Of a stretch of DNA of 64,000 nt, positions 26,540 through 38,610 are shown piece by piece; within the stretch, counting starts at the first letter, position 1, and every line of letters begins with the position of its first letter. A model generated the notes under the pieces. That model was not told the DNA's origin. It saw only the letters and a program-made list of their open reading frames with translations, and ran no database searches. The stretch covers positions 33,321,164 to 33,385,163 of the forward strand of contig OX463847.1 of the NCBI GenBank assembly GCA_949825065.1, given 5' to 3'. The DNA is from Odontocerum albicorne. Its lineage: Eukaryota; Arthropoda; Insecta; Trichoptera; Odontoceridae. A program made the position numbers and the translations under genes.

Positions 26540-26760
26540 ATTTTCGCACTTAGTCGTATGTCGCTAAAGGAGGAGTCCCAAAAGGCATTTGCGTCCCTTT
26601 CGTCGCGCCCATAAAAAAAAAAGAAAATTTTGATTTTTGAGTATAGATCGCGCTAAACTGGAATTTATTTTGTCCTCCGTGAGAGCGTGGCGGGTAGTGG
26701 GATTGAACTGAACTGTAATAAAAATGGCATAATGGTATTAAACTAGCAAAAGTTACCACA
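26540..26760 (-). repeat. Dispersed repeat B, copy 1
   Basis: Shares TAGATCGCGCT, a following TTATTTTxTCxTCC block and flanking order with 51180-51345, in the same orientation. Short minus-strand frames in the two copies also resemble each other. The family was not identified; it is probably an old transposon. Confidence 0.5.
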
Positions 26761-27081
26761 TATATTTATTGAGGTTATCAGTCTCGCGAAAGCACTAATT
26801 CCACTAGAATGACGCCCGATTGACATGTAGAAACTAGAGGAATATAAAAAAATAGTAATACGTGATAAAAATTGTAAGATTTCAATCGATATATCAAATA
26901 TTCGCAAAAATTCGAAGACGAAATAATATTTTGTTAAAACGTTACATTACATATTTGTTCAACTTTCTAAAAAGGGATGAAAACATTAAGTGTAATACCG
27001 TCATAGTAATTTCATGAAAGTTTCGTGCGTAACATAATTTGTTTCAATTTGATCGCGTGATCCTGACGCATTTAGAGCGAC

Positions 27082-27180
27082 ACATCCTTCCGGATTGAGT
27101 GATAATGAGAAAGGGTGAAGCGGGGTAGCTTTGGGCGTGGGGTAATCTTAATATTGATTAGACTCTTCACGTCAATAAGT
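27082..27180. repeat. Dispersed repeat C, copy 1
   Basis: Contains ATCCTTCCGGATTGAGTGAT, AATGAGAAAGGGT and a later TTTGGGCGTGGGGTAAT block. The same blocks occur in order at 28441-28555, 1.36 kb to the right and in the same orientation. Confidence 0.75.
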
Positions 27181-27723
27181 GCTTCGGTGCAGATGAATTT
27201 AGTTGGTTAAAATTTTCACTAATATCAGGTAAATAATTCAAACTTCATAGTTCTCTTGTTCATTAATTTTATTATCAACAAACAAAATCACTGCAATCCC
27301 TTAGTCGCTGCCCTGGGGGTTTACGAGAATAAATCCGACCTACCCTTCCGTTATAAGCACAGACTCCCGAAGCATTATCTGTTGCCTGCCTAGTTCACCT
27401 ACAGTATTAGCTGGGACGACCAAGGTCTGAGTTTATGTGATGGAATACAAGTAGCCTGAACGAATGGACTTGTTCTTGCTAAATAATTAGTTGTAAGAAT
27501 TGTTATCTAGTTATAAGTAGTATGTAGGTGTTAATTATTTCTAAGAAATCATATATTAAGATTGTAAAAAATAAAAATAAAATGCCATGTAGGAAAATGA
27601 GATTAAGGAAGTTCATAAATTATAACACATAAATAAAATGTGTTAAGTAATAAATTTGTATATAGGTATAGCTTTGACAAATATTTGTACAATACATTAC
27701 TTTGTTTAATAAAAAAAAAGATG
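27181..27723. other. Unassigned; G+C-richer block at 27290-27480
   Basis: The block around GCTGCCCTGGGGGTTTACGA and CCGACCTACCCTTCCG is clearly richer in G+C than its flanks, and short frames in it look protein-like. I could not assign it; an old transposon fragment or lost exon are both possible. Confidence 0.35.
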
Positions 27724-27868
27724 AAATGAGCTACCTAGTTGGTATGACGTCCAGTCTCAGGGTATTGGGCTCGATTACCCTTGGAATTCGATATTTTCAA
27801 AAAGTGTTCTTATCTGGTTCTCACTTCCGGCCCTTGTAACATATTTCTGGTTGTACTGGATACAACAA
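27724..27868 (+). repeat. tRNA-derived SINE, degraded
   Basis: The head has box A-like CTAGTTGGTATGACG and box B-like GGGCTCGATTACCC. The body is shortened and ends in TTGTACTGGATACAACAAAA, the usual SINE 3' terminus. The TTGCCACATGGCAA hairpin is lost. Confidence 0.7.
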
Positions 27869-28440
27869 AAGTATAATACAATACAATGCTTAATCCAATA
27901 AAATAATTGATCGATTAGAATATGGAGAAGGCAGCCGCTAACCAGAGGCCACAGTTTTTAAACATTTTCTTGTGGTTTAACGTAATCAACGTCAGTGTTT
28001 GTTTTTATTATCTGTAATTGATATCATATTTTACCGCTTACTTTATATTTTATTTTCTTTAGTTTCAACCAAATCATGCAAAAGGTTTCACTTCTCTGAA
28101 AAAAATCTTTTGGGTCAAATAGATCACACACAGTTCCGATGAAACATGTCACCGGTATGACCGAAGCATTGTTCTCGCAACAAACCGGGATCATTACGCC
28201 TAAAGAAAGCCTCGAGATAGTAAGAAGAAATACACGTTGCTGTATAATATAAAACATAGTAAAATAATAAACTTATTTATTGTTAAATATTCTATACATG
28301 TTTATTTTTATTAATTAATAATATTTAAAACTAAGTTTTTAGATTGTTGAAAAAACGTTCATTTTATCCAAAGTTTTTAATGGTAATTCAAGTTATTTTG
28401 ATTAGAAATCTTACCGATCACATACTACTCTAAAAGTACT
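27869..28440. other. No feature recognised
   Basis: A+T-rich; a 77-codon minus-strand frame at 28024-28257 has no recognisable motif. Confidence 0.45.
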
Positions 28441-28555
28441 TTATCCTTCCGGATTGAATGATAATGAGAAAGGGTAAACTTCGTTTAGTTTGGATGGGGT
28501 GACTTTGGACGTGGGTTAATTAAATTATTCATTCGATTCTTTACATGAATGAGCC
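28441..28555. repeat. Dispersed repeat C, copy 2
   Basis: Second copy of the block that begins ATCCTTCCGGATTGAATGAT. It carries an extra insertion after GGGTAAACTTCG compared with the copy at 27082. Confidence 0.75.
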
Positions 28556-29060
28556 ATAATAGACAATTTTAATTAGTATAACTTCTGTGGCCATTAAAAA
28601 AAACATATTCTCATAGCGTTACTCTGGTAAGCGAATTACGTGTTTCTAAATACCAATTTATTAATTTATTTAACTTGATCGTACGACTAATGCACTCTCA
28701 TTTGAATTCGTCTCTATTTTTTTAATAAATTGTTTTTTTTTTCTTTCTTAGCACTTGGGCCTGTTTCTTATCAGGTAGGCCTCATATCGGTGTAAATAAA
28801 CAACTGTCCTTCCGTAGTTTACAAGGTCTTAATTTTAAATCTATTCAATGATATTTTTCTCTTAAATAATTTACATAGGCGATACAGACACGTTAATGAG
28901 TGTAACTTAGAGACATGGAAGAAAACAGTGTCATGGGTTCCATTAATTTGGGGTAGGCACATACCTCGTGGTGTGCCTAATCGTTGAAATAAAAAAGGTT
29001 AATGTTAGTCAAATTGTTACAAAGGTGAAAGTTATTATTATTTTAAATTTTTACACTTTC
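28556..29060. other. No feature recognised
   Basis: A+T-rich, nothing identifiable. Confidence 0.5.
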
Positions 29061-29258
29061 GTTGTATACAGTACTAACTGGCAGGCTTATTGCGAAATTG
29101 TCATGTCTTTCAATCAACCAAAAGGACGTTAAAGAGGCCTTACGTGAAAACCAGACTAGAATCCTTTTTAAAAAAATCTAGGTTCCAACGGGAATCAAAC
29201 CCGCCCATGGCCTAGTTTGGGAGACAGGTGTCTTACAATCTAGGCCACGGGGTCGTTG
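29061..29258 (-). repeat. tRNA-derived SINE, full length
   Basis: On the minus strand. It starts with a tRNA-like head (GACCCCGTGGCCTAG, box B-like GGGTTTGATTCCC) followed by an A/T spacer. The body carries CCAGACTAG in complement, GGCCTCTTTAACGTCC, a degraded TTGxCA hairpin, and the end CCAGTTAGTACTGTATACAA. Length is about 200 bp. The head cannot form a proper acceptor stem, so it is not a working tRNA. Confidence 0.85.
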
Positions 29259-29279
29259 TGTGTATGAAGTTGTATGCAT

Positions 29280-29360
29280 GGATACAAAAGTACGGAGATC
29301 TGTTATTTTTGCCATTCCCGCAGGGGACATGGTGTGATGGTATGTATGTCGGTGTTATTT
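29280..29360 (+). repeat. LINE 3' border fragment
   Basis: In complement it reads ACATACCATCACACCATGTC and GCGGGAATGGCAAAAATAAC, the RTE-like 3' border; orientation is opposite to most copies here. It directly follows the SINE. Confidence 0.6.
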
Positions 29361-30304
29361 TAGGAAGAGTATACATTTTTCAATTTCTAAAATGAGAAAT
29401 TATAAAACATAAATCTTCACCATCAAGAATAATTTGCAGTGCGAAATATTTAGCATAAAAGCTAATCAACCCACTGTTTGAGTTCACACAACAACAAAAC
29501 AATTTTCTATTTCGAAAATGTACCAAAAAGTAAAGTTATTCCACATACGAGTGAACTCCGTCTAGCGAATTTGGCTAAACACAATGGCCGCTTTTGACAA
29601 AAACATCATTTATATTTCAAACGCCCCAATCCTTTTAAGTTATAGAAATTTCACCCTTTTTTCACAAAAGCATAAATTTGCCAGACGTGACTGCTTACCC
29701 ATAAGAATGACTTATGATGATCGCGTGCTACTTCTATATCCGAAGTAAAATGATCGTCACTCAGTGCTGGTCTCCGAGTTACTAAAATCCTGAATAGAAA
29801 ACCAGGAGTTTTCCAGAAATAGCTGTTTCAGCAGTATTGGAAAACAAAAAGGTGGTACAGAAGAAAAGCGACTGTTGGTAAATGTGTAAAATTTTATTTT
29901 CAATACTTTCGTTCCACTATACGAGCTGAAACGGGCCATCAGGGAAAATGGTCGTTTGAATATGACACGTAAATAAAATCGTAATGACCAATTCACATGC
30001 TATACATTTGCCATATAGAAATAGAAGTGAATTACTGAGTTGGGTTTTAAAAGATTTACTAGGTGTTTTAGTGCCCTTAATAGAAAATAACTGACATCAG
30101 ATATAGTAGGGAATGATTATGGGTGATTTGAACACACATATGTGAAATGATTATTATGGCCTGAATTAAAGAAGTCTCGTATTATAAATGCCTTAGATTT
30201 TCTGATAAATCTATAAATTCAGATTACTTTATGATAAAGTTTGGGTAATAATGGAAAATGAATGGTTACTTTAATGATTTCTATATTAATTTATACATGC
30301 ATAA
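29361..30304. other. No feature recognised
   Basis: A+T-rich, nothing identifiable on either strand. Confidence 0.5.
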
Positions 30305-31000
30305 ATACATACCATCACATTTTCCTGTCAGGGTAGACAGAAAGGACAGAACGCCAGTGTTTCCTATCTTGACACAGATATTTAGCCTCCTCCACATCCA
30401 TACACCTTTTCATACAATATCTACAATTCCTCTGATTTGTATATTCTTCTCAATGCACGCATTTCTACAGATTTATTCGGCTCCTATCAGTCTACGTTTC
30501 ACTCCCATACATCAAAGTTGGCAATAAAATATTATTATGGACTATTATCTAAGCAGATTTTGATACTGTAAGGTTCATGAATATATGTCTTAGTGCCCCA
30601 TTGAATTTAATTCATATCGCTACACACCGTTCGATATTCCTCTTGACTTTTCCATCATCTGAGAAAATATGATCCAAATAGCAGAATTTCTCAATTTGCT
30701 TCAATAATATATTATTCACCCATATAGCGCATTTATTATGTTTCACACTCAACTATCACCATTAATTAGGATGTCACATCGACTAGTTTCTCTTTGCACT
30801 TCTTATACAATTTACTTATCAAACTCTGCAATCCTTCATCGTTCTCAGTAATCCGCAAACGTTCCTATTCGATATTCATTATATTTTTTTGTTCCTGGAC
30901 ACATAAATTTATATAAATATAGAAAAACTAGGTAAACATAACGCATCCTTGCTTCACCCCTTTTGAAATATTAAACAACTCAGTCAACATTAATTTGTAT
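30305..31000 (-). pseudogene. RTE-like LINE fragment
   Basis: The plus strand begins with the border CATACCATCACATTTTCCTG and GGGTAGACAGAAAGG. It then shows the complement of the C-terminal and palm-proximal coding region, for example the blocks that in better copies encode the YGSETWxW and CExWVN segments. Extensively mutated. Confidence 0.75.
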
Positions 31001-32907
31001 AAAGCAAACAGATTCTAAGTCCTATTATTATTATTATTTTTATTATCACAAAATAGATGTTTATTTTGAGTTGCTAGGTGATTGATTATCAACAATAAAA
31101 ATTTACAATGCCCTATCAAGTCGAAATAATCAATATTGTGAAAATTAGAACTGTAAGTACAATATTTTTTTTTTGCATTGACAATATACAATAATGAAAC
31201 ATGAAACAACTGCTCTAGTACTCAAATAAATATTTATGATACAATATATAAATAAAATTAAATACCTACTTAAATTTCAAAAGTAATAAATAAAAATCAA
31301 AACGTTTAAAGACACTACGAAATGGGTTCATCTTATTTTTTTTTAAATATCAGCAATTATACGAGTATATCAATTTTTAATCATTAAACCGGAAATAATA
31401 AATATATGTATTCTTGCATGGATTATATTTTATCTAATAGTAAATCACAGCAAGTTACAAATTCACCGAAAGGATAGTTTTATGTTTTTTTTAAGGTCCA
31501 CTCACATTAGGATAATTTGTGTTACTATGAAAAAGAATTAAAAATACGATTAAAATTATAACTTAAGTGCATTCCAGAGATTTACGAGGCCCAGTTCGTA
31601 AGAAGTTTGAAATTCGACAGGAGGTTTCAAGTTTCATGCTCGATGGTACGGGAAAAAAAAGGTCCTTCGCTGGTAAAAGTTTTCTGGTAACAATACTTGC
31701 ACGGTACTCTAGTGATTCTAAACACAAGAGCTCGATTTAAAAGGTCCGAAAACTACCATTTATCTCCTCCAAGCCCTTCAATATGCCCGAAATGTCAATT
31801 CAGATACGCTGAAGGATACCATAATAATGAAAAATAAGAGCCTCAATGGATTAAATTAAAAAGTAAATTGAGGTTGATTTTATTTATAATACAATAAACG
31901 ATACTTCAGTGTCCTTCACAAAACACAGTAAAATTTAAAAATCAAAAGATAAAGTATCAGTATTCACTAAAAAATCTTACTATTTATGTTACATATATAT
32001 TTTAAGATATGATGTTTGTATAAACCAATGCACAACATAAATTATTAACAATGCAAGATTTAGAAAATATAAATTAAAAAATTAGGGAATTGAAAATCCC
32101 TTTTAAGGGGGCATTACAGGAAAAATTAATTAAATAAAAAATGCTTAGGTTAAAAAACAATAGAATAATAACCCCCAGTCAAAACTTTAGATTAAGGAAA
32201 TTCAGGAGTATGCGCTTCTTGAACTCTATAAGTTCTATATTAAAAATATTCACCAAACTAGACATGGATTTACCCAATTGTCGTGTTCTCAAGATTGATG
32301 AACTTCGCATCTTATTACACGCACTTTGACAGCTGACACAACAAAAAAATTATATTCAAAAAGAATTCGAACATATCCTGTTTTAAAAAACATATAATGA
32401 CAGTGCAAAGCCATACACGTCTAAAATCGAGAATATTTCACACACCACGTTTAACTGATAATTTGATAATAACGAATAAAAGAGATTTAACGGTATCGTC
32501 TAATCCAGAATGTAAGTTAATACACTCATACCTAACTTTACAGACGGAATTTTACTGTTTCAACAGAATTTCACTGTTACGGAATTGAAAATAAAATAAA
32601 CAACAAAGTCACTCCACAGAACGTTTTGATACACGAAATATTTTAAAATTGAAATTTCAATGAAGATGAGCACGAAATAGATCAAGATCCACCTTTAAGC
32701 AACACGGAAGAGAAAATAAAGATTTCTCAAGAATTAATGAATTTAACAAATGTTATAATTTTGATAATTTATTATATTGACTCATATAATTGCATAATGA
32801 CTTTAATTTGGTGGCACAAATCATCCTAGTTTGGGTGGATTACTTATTTAAAAAAAAAGTTTAATTTATTTTAAGTTTAATTTACTTCTCCCTGGCTCCA
32901 TCCCAAC
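31001..32907. other. Long A+T-rich stretch, nothing recognised
   Basis: About 1.9 kb with no family-like frame. A short ATT repeat lies near 31021-31047 and a TACGAGTA motif at 31360-31367. Confidence 0.5.
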
Positions 32908-33060
32908 TCATTGTATGCGAAGACTGTTGGGGTCAGCTCTCCTCGTCCTCAGGTTGTATGCTCTTCTGCCCCGGACTACGTTCCCCAGGCCGTGCCTCTG
33001 CATCAGTTTATCTTTTTGCACCGCCCATGAATTCTTTGGCCTTCCTCTGGTTGTTATTCG
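32908..33060 (-). pseudogene. LINE reverse transcriptase C-terminus
   Basis: Open on the minus strand for about 50 codons to a TGA stop at 32908-32910. It reads RITTRGRPKNSWAVQKDKL, then a Gly/Arg-rich segment with GRRAYNLRTRRADPNSL. The RGRPKxxW block and the RRADP ending are typical of the extreme C-terminus of insect non-LTR elements. It is markedly richer in G+C than its flanks and less decayed than the other LINE pieces, so it probably belongs to a younger or different subfamily. Confidence 0.75.
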
Positions 33061-33659
33061 AGGAAGATCCATGGAAATTGCCTAGCATACACGTATATGT
33101 GTATGTATATAATATATGATATATAATAATATTATTATACATGATTTCTCTATTTTACATATTTCAAAATACACTCCCCATCTTTTTAAAGATTTAATTG
33201 TTTTTTTCCTTCGTGGAACACTAGTCATGCACATTTCATATATGTATTTATTTGAATAAAAAAATATTTTATGTATAAAATATCTATTCACTGACATCTT
33301 TTCAAGAACGTATCTCTTCCGTAAACGAGGTACAAGTGCTTGACGCAAATACAAGATTGATTTCCTCTATGATTGATTCGGTGCTCGACTGACTGTAAGT
33401 GTATGCATGTGCAATATACTTAATCTCGAACTGAATCAATCCTGCCATCGCAGCCAGTGAGGTATAAATAATCCGAAGACTGTTACATCGCAATTCCATC
33501 AGTCTTAATTATATACAGGAAACCAAGTTGACTTTCAAATCCACAACTAAAAGCTTCTTAATATGCCATTCCACGTGTTTAATAATCCAGGAGTCTTAAA
33601 CTCGTGGTTCTTGAACTTGGAGTAGTCTGCTTTGTTATTTTCGAAAAAAATTATATATA
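33061..33659. other. No feature recognised
   Basis: A+T-rich; overlapping minus-strand frames at 33082-33499 show no family features. Confidence 0.5.
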
Positions 33660-34640
33660 CTTATATATGGTATATACCAGCATGCCGTATCCTTGACAGG
33701 GAGATAGAGAGGAAATGGCGTCAGATTGTCATATCTCGAAACATATCCTTCGCCTCTTTTATATATGTATACACCACCTTAAACAACTCCTACGATTTCT
33801 CTAACTTTTCTTTTTCTGCTTTCAAAATATCCTTCACTTGATCTAATCACATTTTCCTCGGTCTTCTTCAACCACACATTCCACTCAAATTCGAACTGTA
33901 CTTTTTGTAAGTCCTTTCTTCATTAATTTAGTTTACATGCTCAAACATCTCGCAGTGTTTATATTAATCTTGCTTAATACACCAACCTTAACTTCAAATT
34001 CATCTCTAATTACTTTTTTTCGTATTCTATCATACAATGTCTCTCCATCTATTCTTCTCGGTGCACGCATTTCAATAGCATTTATTGGGCTACTTTCAAT
34101 ATTTTTCGCGTTAATGCTTCACACCAATACATTAAATTTGGTACAAGAATACTAACATATTGTGATACTTTTAAACTCTGTAATCCAGCCTCATTCCCCG
34201 CTTAACACTACCATATATTCCTATTCAACGTATTTATGCCAAATATTGCCCTCTATAGTTCCTCTATATATGAATATGTGTAAATATTTTAAAAACCAAG
34301 GTGACGTAACAACACTTGTTTTATCCCTTTTGAAATATTAAACCACTCGGTCAATACACCGTTCATTTTTATTAGTGCTCTACTTTCAGCGAATAATGTC
34401 GCAATACCACTCATTAATTTACAGTCAACGCCCTTACACATTCAATATTTTCCATAGTTTGCCTCTTATCGCGCGGTAATACGCTTTTTCCAGGTTCAAA
34501 AAACGCATAATAAAGTTCCTCGCTTTTTCATACATATTTTTGTAATCATACGCAAAGAGAAACTCCGATCCACATATCCTCTTCGACTCAAAAAAGCATC
34601 TTGAGTCTCCCATACTTTTTTACAGCTTCTCACGAGGATT
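33660..34640 (-). pseudogene. Decayed RTE-like LINE, RT to 3' end
   Basis: The longest LINE remnant here. From right to left on the minus strand it can be followed from NLEKAYYRAIRGKLWKILNV (the conserved LEKAYDxVxRxxLW region of the reverse transcriptase fingers) through a frame-broken palm. It ends in the C-terminal block (RAPRRIDGETLYDRIRKKV, IRDEFEVKVGVLSK) at the 3' border CAGCATGCCGTATCC. About ten stops and several shifts inactivate it. Confidence 0.8.
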
Positions 34641-34931
34641 TGAAACATCATCATAGAACTTATCATTCAGGGAAATATAAATGGCATAAAAAACAGTGGG
34701 CGACGCCGGATTAATAGACTTAAGAGTAGATTGGGTGCATTTCTTTTTCAAGTAAAGCAAAATTCGTGGAAGACGACAACCTAGAAAAGTATGGCAGTAT
34801 TAAGAAATGAAAATGAAAGAAGGAAGATGTATACGAGTAGATGTCTAGGAGGCGGAGAAAATATGTTGTAATAAGAAAAATTGTCTTTCTGTCAACCCAA
34901 ACAGGTAAATTGTATTTATGCATGGTTTTCA

Positions 34932-35010
34932 TTTAAGACTTCTTTAACATTTTTTCTTGTTGGTCGGAAAAAATTACCATTCTACTATATACAACGTAAG
35001 TGAAATACAA
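34932..35010 (+). repeat. SINE 3' remnant
   Basis: A degraded body: CTTCTTTAACATTTTTTCTT, then GTTGGTCGGAAAAAATTACC and a TATATACAACG end followed by AAATACAATAC. The head is absent. Confidence 0.5.
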
Positions 35011-35384
35011 TACAAAAAACCATGTTTGAAACTGTCAATATCGTCATTCGAGCATGTTTATATGGTAATCATTGTTATTAGAGCATGTTTATAAGGTAAC
35101 CAAAGAAACTGATTTCACTTATTAAAAATCAATATTTATTTGATAATAAATTTTAGTTAAGAATTGAAATAAGATTTTTTGAAAAACGAAATTTATATTT
35201 TAAAATATCTTTTTTTTTGGGAGTTTTTTAACCCATTAAAATAGTATTGAGTTCGTTGTAAAGTTTAGATAAGTAGGGCTAAATGTGTTTTATTTTAAAG
35301 ACATAATATTTACTTTTCATCCAAGTAGGTATTTTTACAACCACATTTCTCTATCCTTACACTCAACATTTCGTAATATTTTTA
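35011..35384. other. No feature recognised
   Basis: A+T-rich. The phrase GAGCATGTTTATA is repeated at 35050 and 35087 as a short direct duplication. Confidence 0.5.
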
Positions 35385-35485
35385 ATCTGTCAATAAAAGT
35401 GGGGATAAATCCCGAGTAAGAGCGTCCTTGAGGAGAGTGTGCTCTCTAAACGGCGTTATAAAATAATGTAATTTTATTATTAATA
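35385..35485 (+). repeat. CR1/Jockey-like LINE 3' tail
   Basis: CCTTGAGGAGAGTGTGCTCT followed by CTAAACGGCGTTATAAAATA and an ATT-rich end. GGAGAG and CTCTC can pair to form a terminal stem. Same tail as at 3.5, 11.75 and 55.6 kb. Confidence 0.75.
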
Positions 35486-36149
35486 TTATTATTGTAATTT
35501 GAATTGAATTCCACACAGTATTTTAGTGTAAGACCTCTGAGATAAAGCAATGCCCGAAGGAGTCACGCGATTTGTATTGCCATTAAGAGTGAATCGGGTG
35601 TTAACCGTTCCTGTGCCGATGGGGTATGAAAGAGAAGGTTGAGTAAGGTGGGATCAATAACTGATCGTTAATACTTATCAACGTCGAAGGTGTGTTGCTT
35701 TATTTTCAAAGAAAGCTACTCGTAACATTTTCCTGGAGCAATTTGACATGTTACAGGAAATGGAGCAGTTAGTTATATCAACTAATTTTGCCGTTTCCAG
35801 AAAGCCTTTGTAAATATTTGCCTATGAATATATTAAATCATTTTGAAGATTTTGATAAAACTTAAAAAATATTGAAAAAAAGAAACTAATATATACGAGT
35901 ATGTTATAAAACATCGCTTTTTGTATTACAAAAATGATAAAAAGATGAGAAAAAAAAACAATTAACTACTGGATTTAATGAATACATAATTGTATTTTAT
36001 GATAACAAAATACAAATATTTTCAAGTTTCTAATAATACTTACAAAATATCGAAAAAAAATATTTTGTTATAAAATACTGCTTTATGTACCACAAAAATG
36101 TTGATAAGTCTAAAAAACAATTACATATTCGATTTAATGAATGCATACT
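35486..36149. other. Unassigned; G+C-richer part at 35530-35700
   Basis: A block around GCCCGAAGGAGTCACGCG and GTGCCGATGGGGTATG is richer in G+C but has no long frame or recognised similarity. The rest is A+T-rich, with TACTCGTA at 35717-35724 and TACGAGTA at 35894-35901. Confidence 0.4.
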
Positions 36150-36330
36150 TCTATGGACTTATTGCCACGTGGACAACTCTTCCAACCAACCAGAAATAAG
36201 TTGAAGAGGGATTTAGCGATAACCAGACTGGAACCTTTTTAGAATAAAAAAAGTGCCAACGGGAATCGAACCCACAAAATACGGGCTGTAAAACGCGTGT
36301 TTTGCCAACTAAGTCACCAAAATCGTAGAG
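36150..36330 (-). repeat. tRNA-derived SINE
   Basis: Minus strand: head with GTGACTTAGTTGGCAAAAC and box B-like GGGTTCGATTCCC, then the body with the TTCCAGTCTGGTTATCGC-like block, GGTTGGTTGGAAGAG and GGCAATAAGTCC. The match to the box B consensus is good. The anticodon region is disrupted, so it is not taken as a tRNA gene. Confidence 0.8.
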
Positions 36331-36469
36331 TGTATGTGTAGAATACATAAGAATTTGCTATGTACTCGTATATTTCAAGAAACAATGTATTCATCTTCTT
36401 CAAGACAGTAAAACAAGTGATAAAAAAAATGTTAAAGATATAATTGAGACTCTGAAACTATTGGACCTA
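36331..36469. other. No feature recognised
   Basis: Short A+T-rich gap with a TACTCGTA motif at 36363-36370. Confidence 0.5.
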
Positions 36470-37110
36470 GATACTTTATACCTTCGCCTCTTCCACGTCC
36501 ATACACCTGCTTATGCAGTTCCTTCTATGTATCTCACTCCTTGCCTATCTTCTTTTAAAGTTCCATTAATTTGTTCTTATCTCGGTCGTTCTCTATCATG
36601 ACTTCCACACATGCTTGCATTGTAAATTAGTTTAGTCAGTATTTCGTTACTCATCCATTCAACTTGTTTTAACCACATCAACGTGCTATTTTCACCCTAC
36701 TTAACACATCTGATTTTAGCTCATCCTTAATTACAATACTTCTTAGTCATCCATACACTACATATTCCTCTCAATACATGTATTTTAACAGCATTTACTA
36801 GGCTTCTTTTATTAATTTTCCACTTTCCCGTTTCACTCCCATACACCAATGTAGGAAGAAACTGTTAAAGCTTGGTTTGAGTATATGTCTTTAAGAGCCC
36901 CATTAACTTTGTATTCAATTGCAATTTGCCGTTCAATATATATTTTCACCTTACCGTCGTCGAGAACATACTTACTTACCAAACAGCAGAATTCTTCCAC
37001 TCGCTCTAATCTCTTATCGTTCACCCAAATACCGCATTCATTTTTTCTTTTACCCATTTTAATCACCGCAGCTTTGTATTGGATAAACGATTTTGGAAAA
37101 TTCATGCCCC
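36470..37110 (-). pseudogene. RTE-like LINE fragment
   Basis: The frame at 36833-37105 on the minus strand includes KRKNECGIWVNDKRLERVEE and FCCL. This is the conserved segment that follows the palm in RTE-like elements (ECxIWVNGERLExVxEFxYL), then a KVNGALKDIYSNQALT block. The rest, toward 36470, is the degraded C-terminus. Stops separate the pieces. Confidence 0.8.
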
Positions 37111-38124
37111 ATGTTCAGCAGTAAATCAATAAAAAGGCCGAAAATGATGATGATGATGATGTTAACTTAATGCAGTTAACCCAACCAGTTAAAGGGTTAT
37201 ATACATTATTTGCTTGAGTAGCAGTAATTAATGGACTTGAACGTAGAAATGATGATAAAGAAATTCGATTGATGGGAAATTAATTCAGATTGGTAGAGAA
37301 ACACATTGAGGCGGATTGAACCAATGCTGCGTTGTAATCAGTGATGGATTAGTTCGATAGGACTGAAACTGGAATGATTAAATATTCTTCAAACAACCAA
37401 GACGTTCCAGCTTAGAAGAGTCCTTTAGTTTGATTAGTCTAAATGAATATTTTAATGTGACTATATAAGCATTTTATTGCTTTGTTTTGAAGGAAAAACG
37501 AGCGGTATAAAATATTAACGAGGTTTAACTTATGTAATAGGTTCGGATTTTTAAGATATTAAATAGGATGCAGTTGGAACCGAAGATACTTTTGAAAAAT
37601 GATTGATTTAAATCAGCGATTACTAACGGGAGTAATATAGGGCAGAGGGGTATATATAAGGTTTGCAAGGGGGCCATTGTGGTATGCATTAACTATTTAA
37701 TATATCCCACTTCTTAGCTTAATGTGCAAAAGATACTTAATTTTAATTGCATATAAGTTTAATATTTAATTTCTTAGAAATAGTCCACACCTCCATATAA
37801 CTAGATAACATTTTTTATAACTGATGAAATCTATAGTTTTCAGTTAAATCTATGACGTTATATTTATATGGAACAAAACATATTTAAAAATTAGAAATAA
37901 AATATATTGTTTAGTAACATAATAAACTGAAATTTCGCATTATTCCAAACGTTCTTTTTACATTCATCTTGTTGCCAGAAACAAAAATATCTAATGTTAT
38001 TAACTTATCATATGTGCTCTAAAGAAACGTTCTAAAAAAACGTTGGGAAGCCCTGATTTAAATTATCTGAAATGATAAAGTGAGATCCAACAATACTAAG
38101 CACACAAAAAAGAATTCAAGGTTT
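37111..38124. other. No gene; short GAT repeat
   Basis: A GAT trinucleotide run lies at 37145-37160. The rest is unique A+T-rich DNA with no identified feature. Confidence 0.5.
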
Positions 38125-38320
38125 GGTAATGTATGACCGAACACAAAACGAGGTGATTAGGGATGAATGTGAACTTAAGGCGGATTTATTATGTATGATG
38201 AGAAGAGGAAACTGAGAAGGATTTGGCATATAGAATGACGGAATAAAGAAACACTGACGAAATAAATAGTACAAAAGTGAGCTGAAGGTGTGGTAGAGGA
38301 AGTCTAAGGAAATTATATTT
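38125..38320 (+). pseudogene. LINE reverse transcriptase C-terminal scrap
   Basis: Plus strand: YDRTQNEVIRDECELKAD followed by frame-broken sequence matching the C-terminal block of RTE-like copies (xRIRNKVIRDECEVKAD). One of the few plus-strand copies. Confidence 0.7.
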
Positions 38321-38494
38321 GGACCAAACGTTTAAATAAAAAAAAAAAAAAATTTTTTTTTGATAAAAGGCAATATAAAAAGCCAGAAAAATTGTAGGAG
38401 CTATAGGAGTAGGTATTTGGATACAGAAAGTCTTCTTTGTCTACGCTGACACAAAAACAGTGTGATATTTTTTTAAATTTCCTATTTCCTGAGG

Positions 38495-38610
38495 TTCTCA
38501 ACCCAACTGTTCGATTAATGGGGCCGTATGCCAGCCATATTGTTTTTCGTTTACGTTTTTCAATATGTCCCCATCATCAATTCAGATTTATCAAACAGTA
38601 CTCGAACAAT
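38495..38610. repeat. Dispersed repeat A, copy 2
   Basis: Carries TTCGATTAATGGGGCCG, CCAGCCATATTG, then ATCAATTCAGATTTATC, in the same order as at 8381-8510. The family was not identified. Confidence 0.5.
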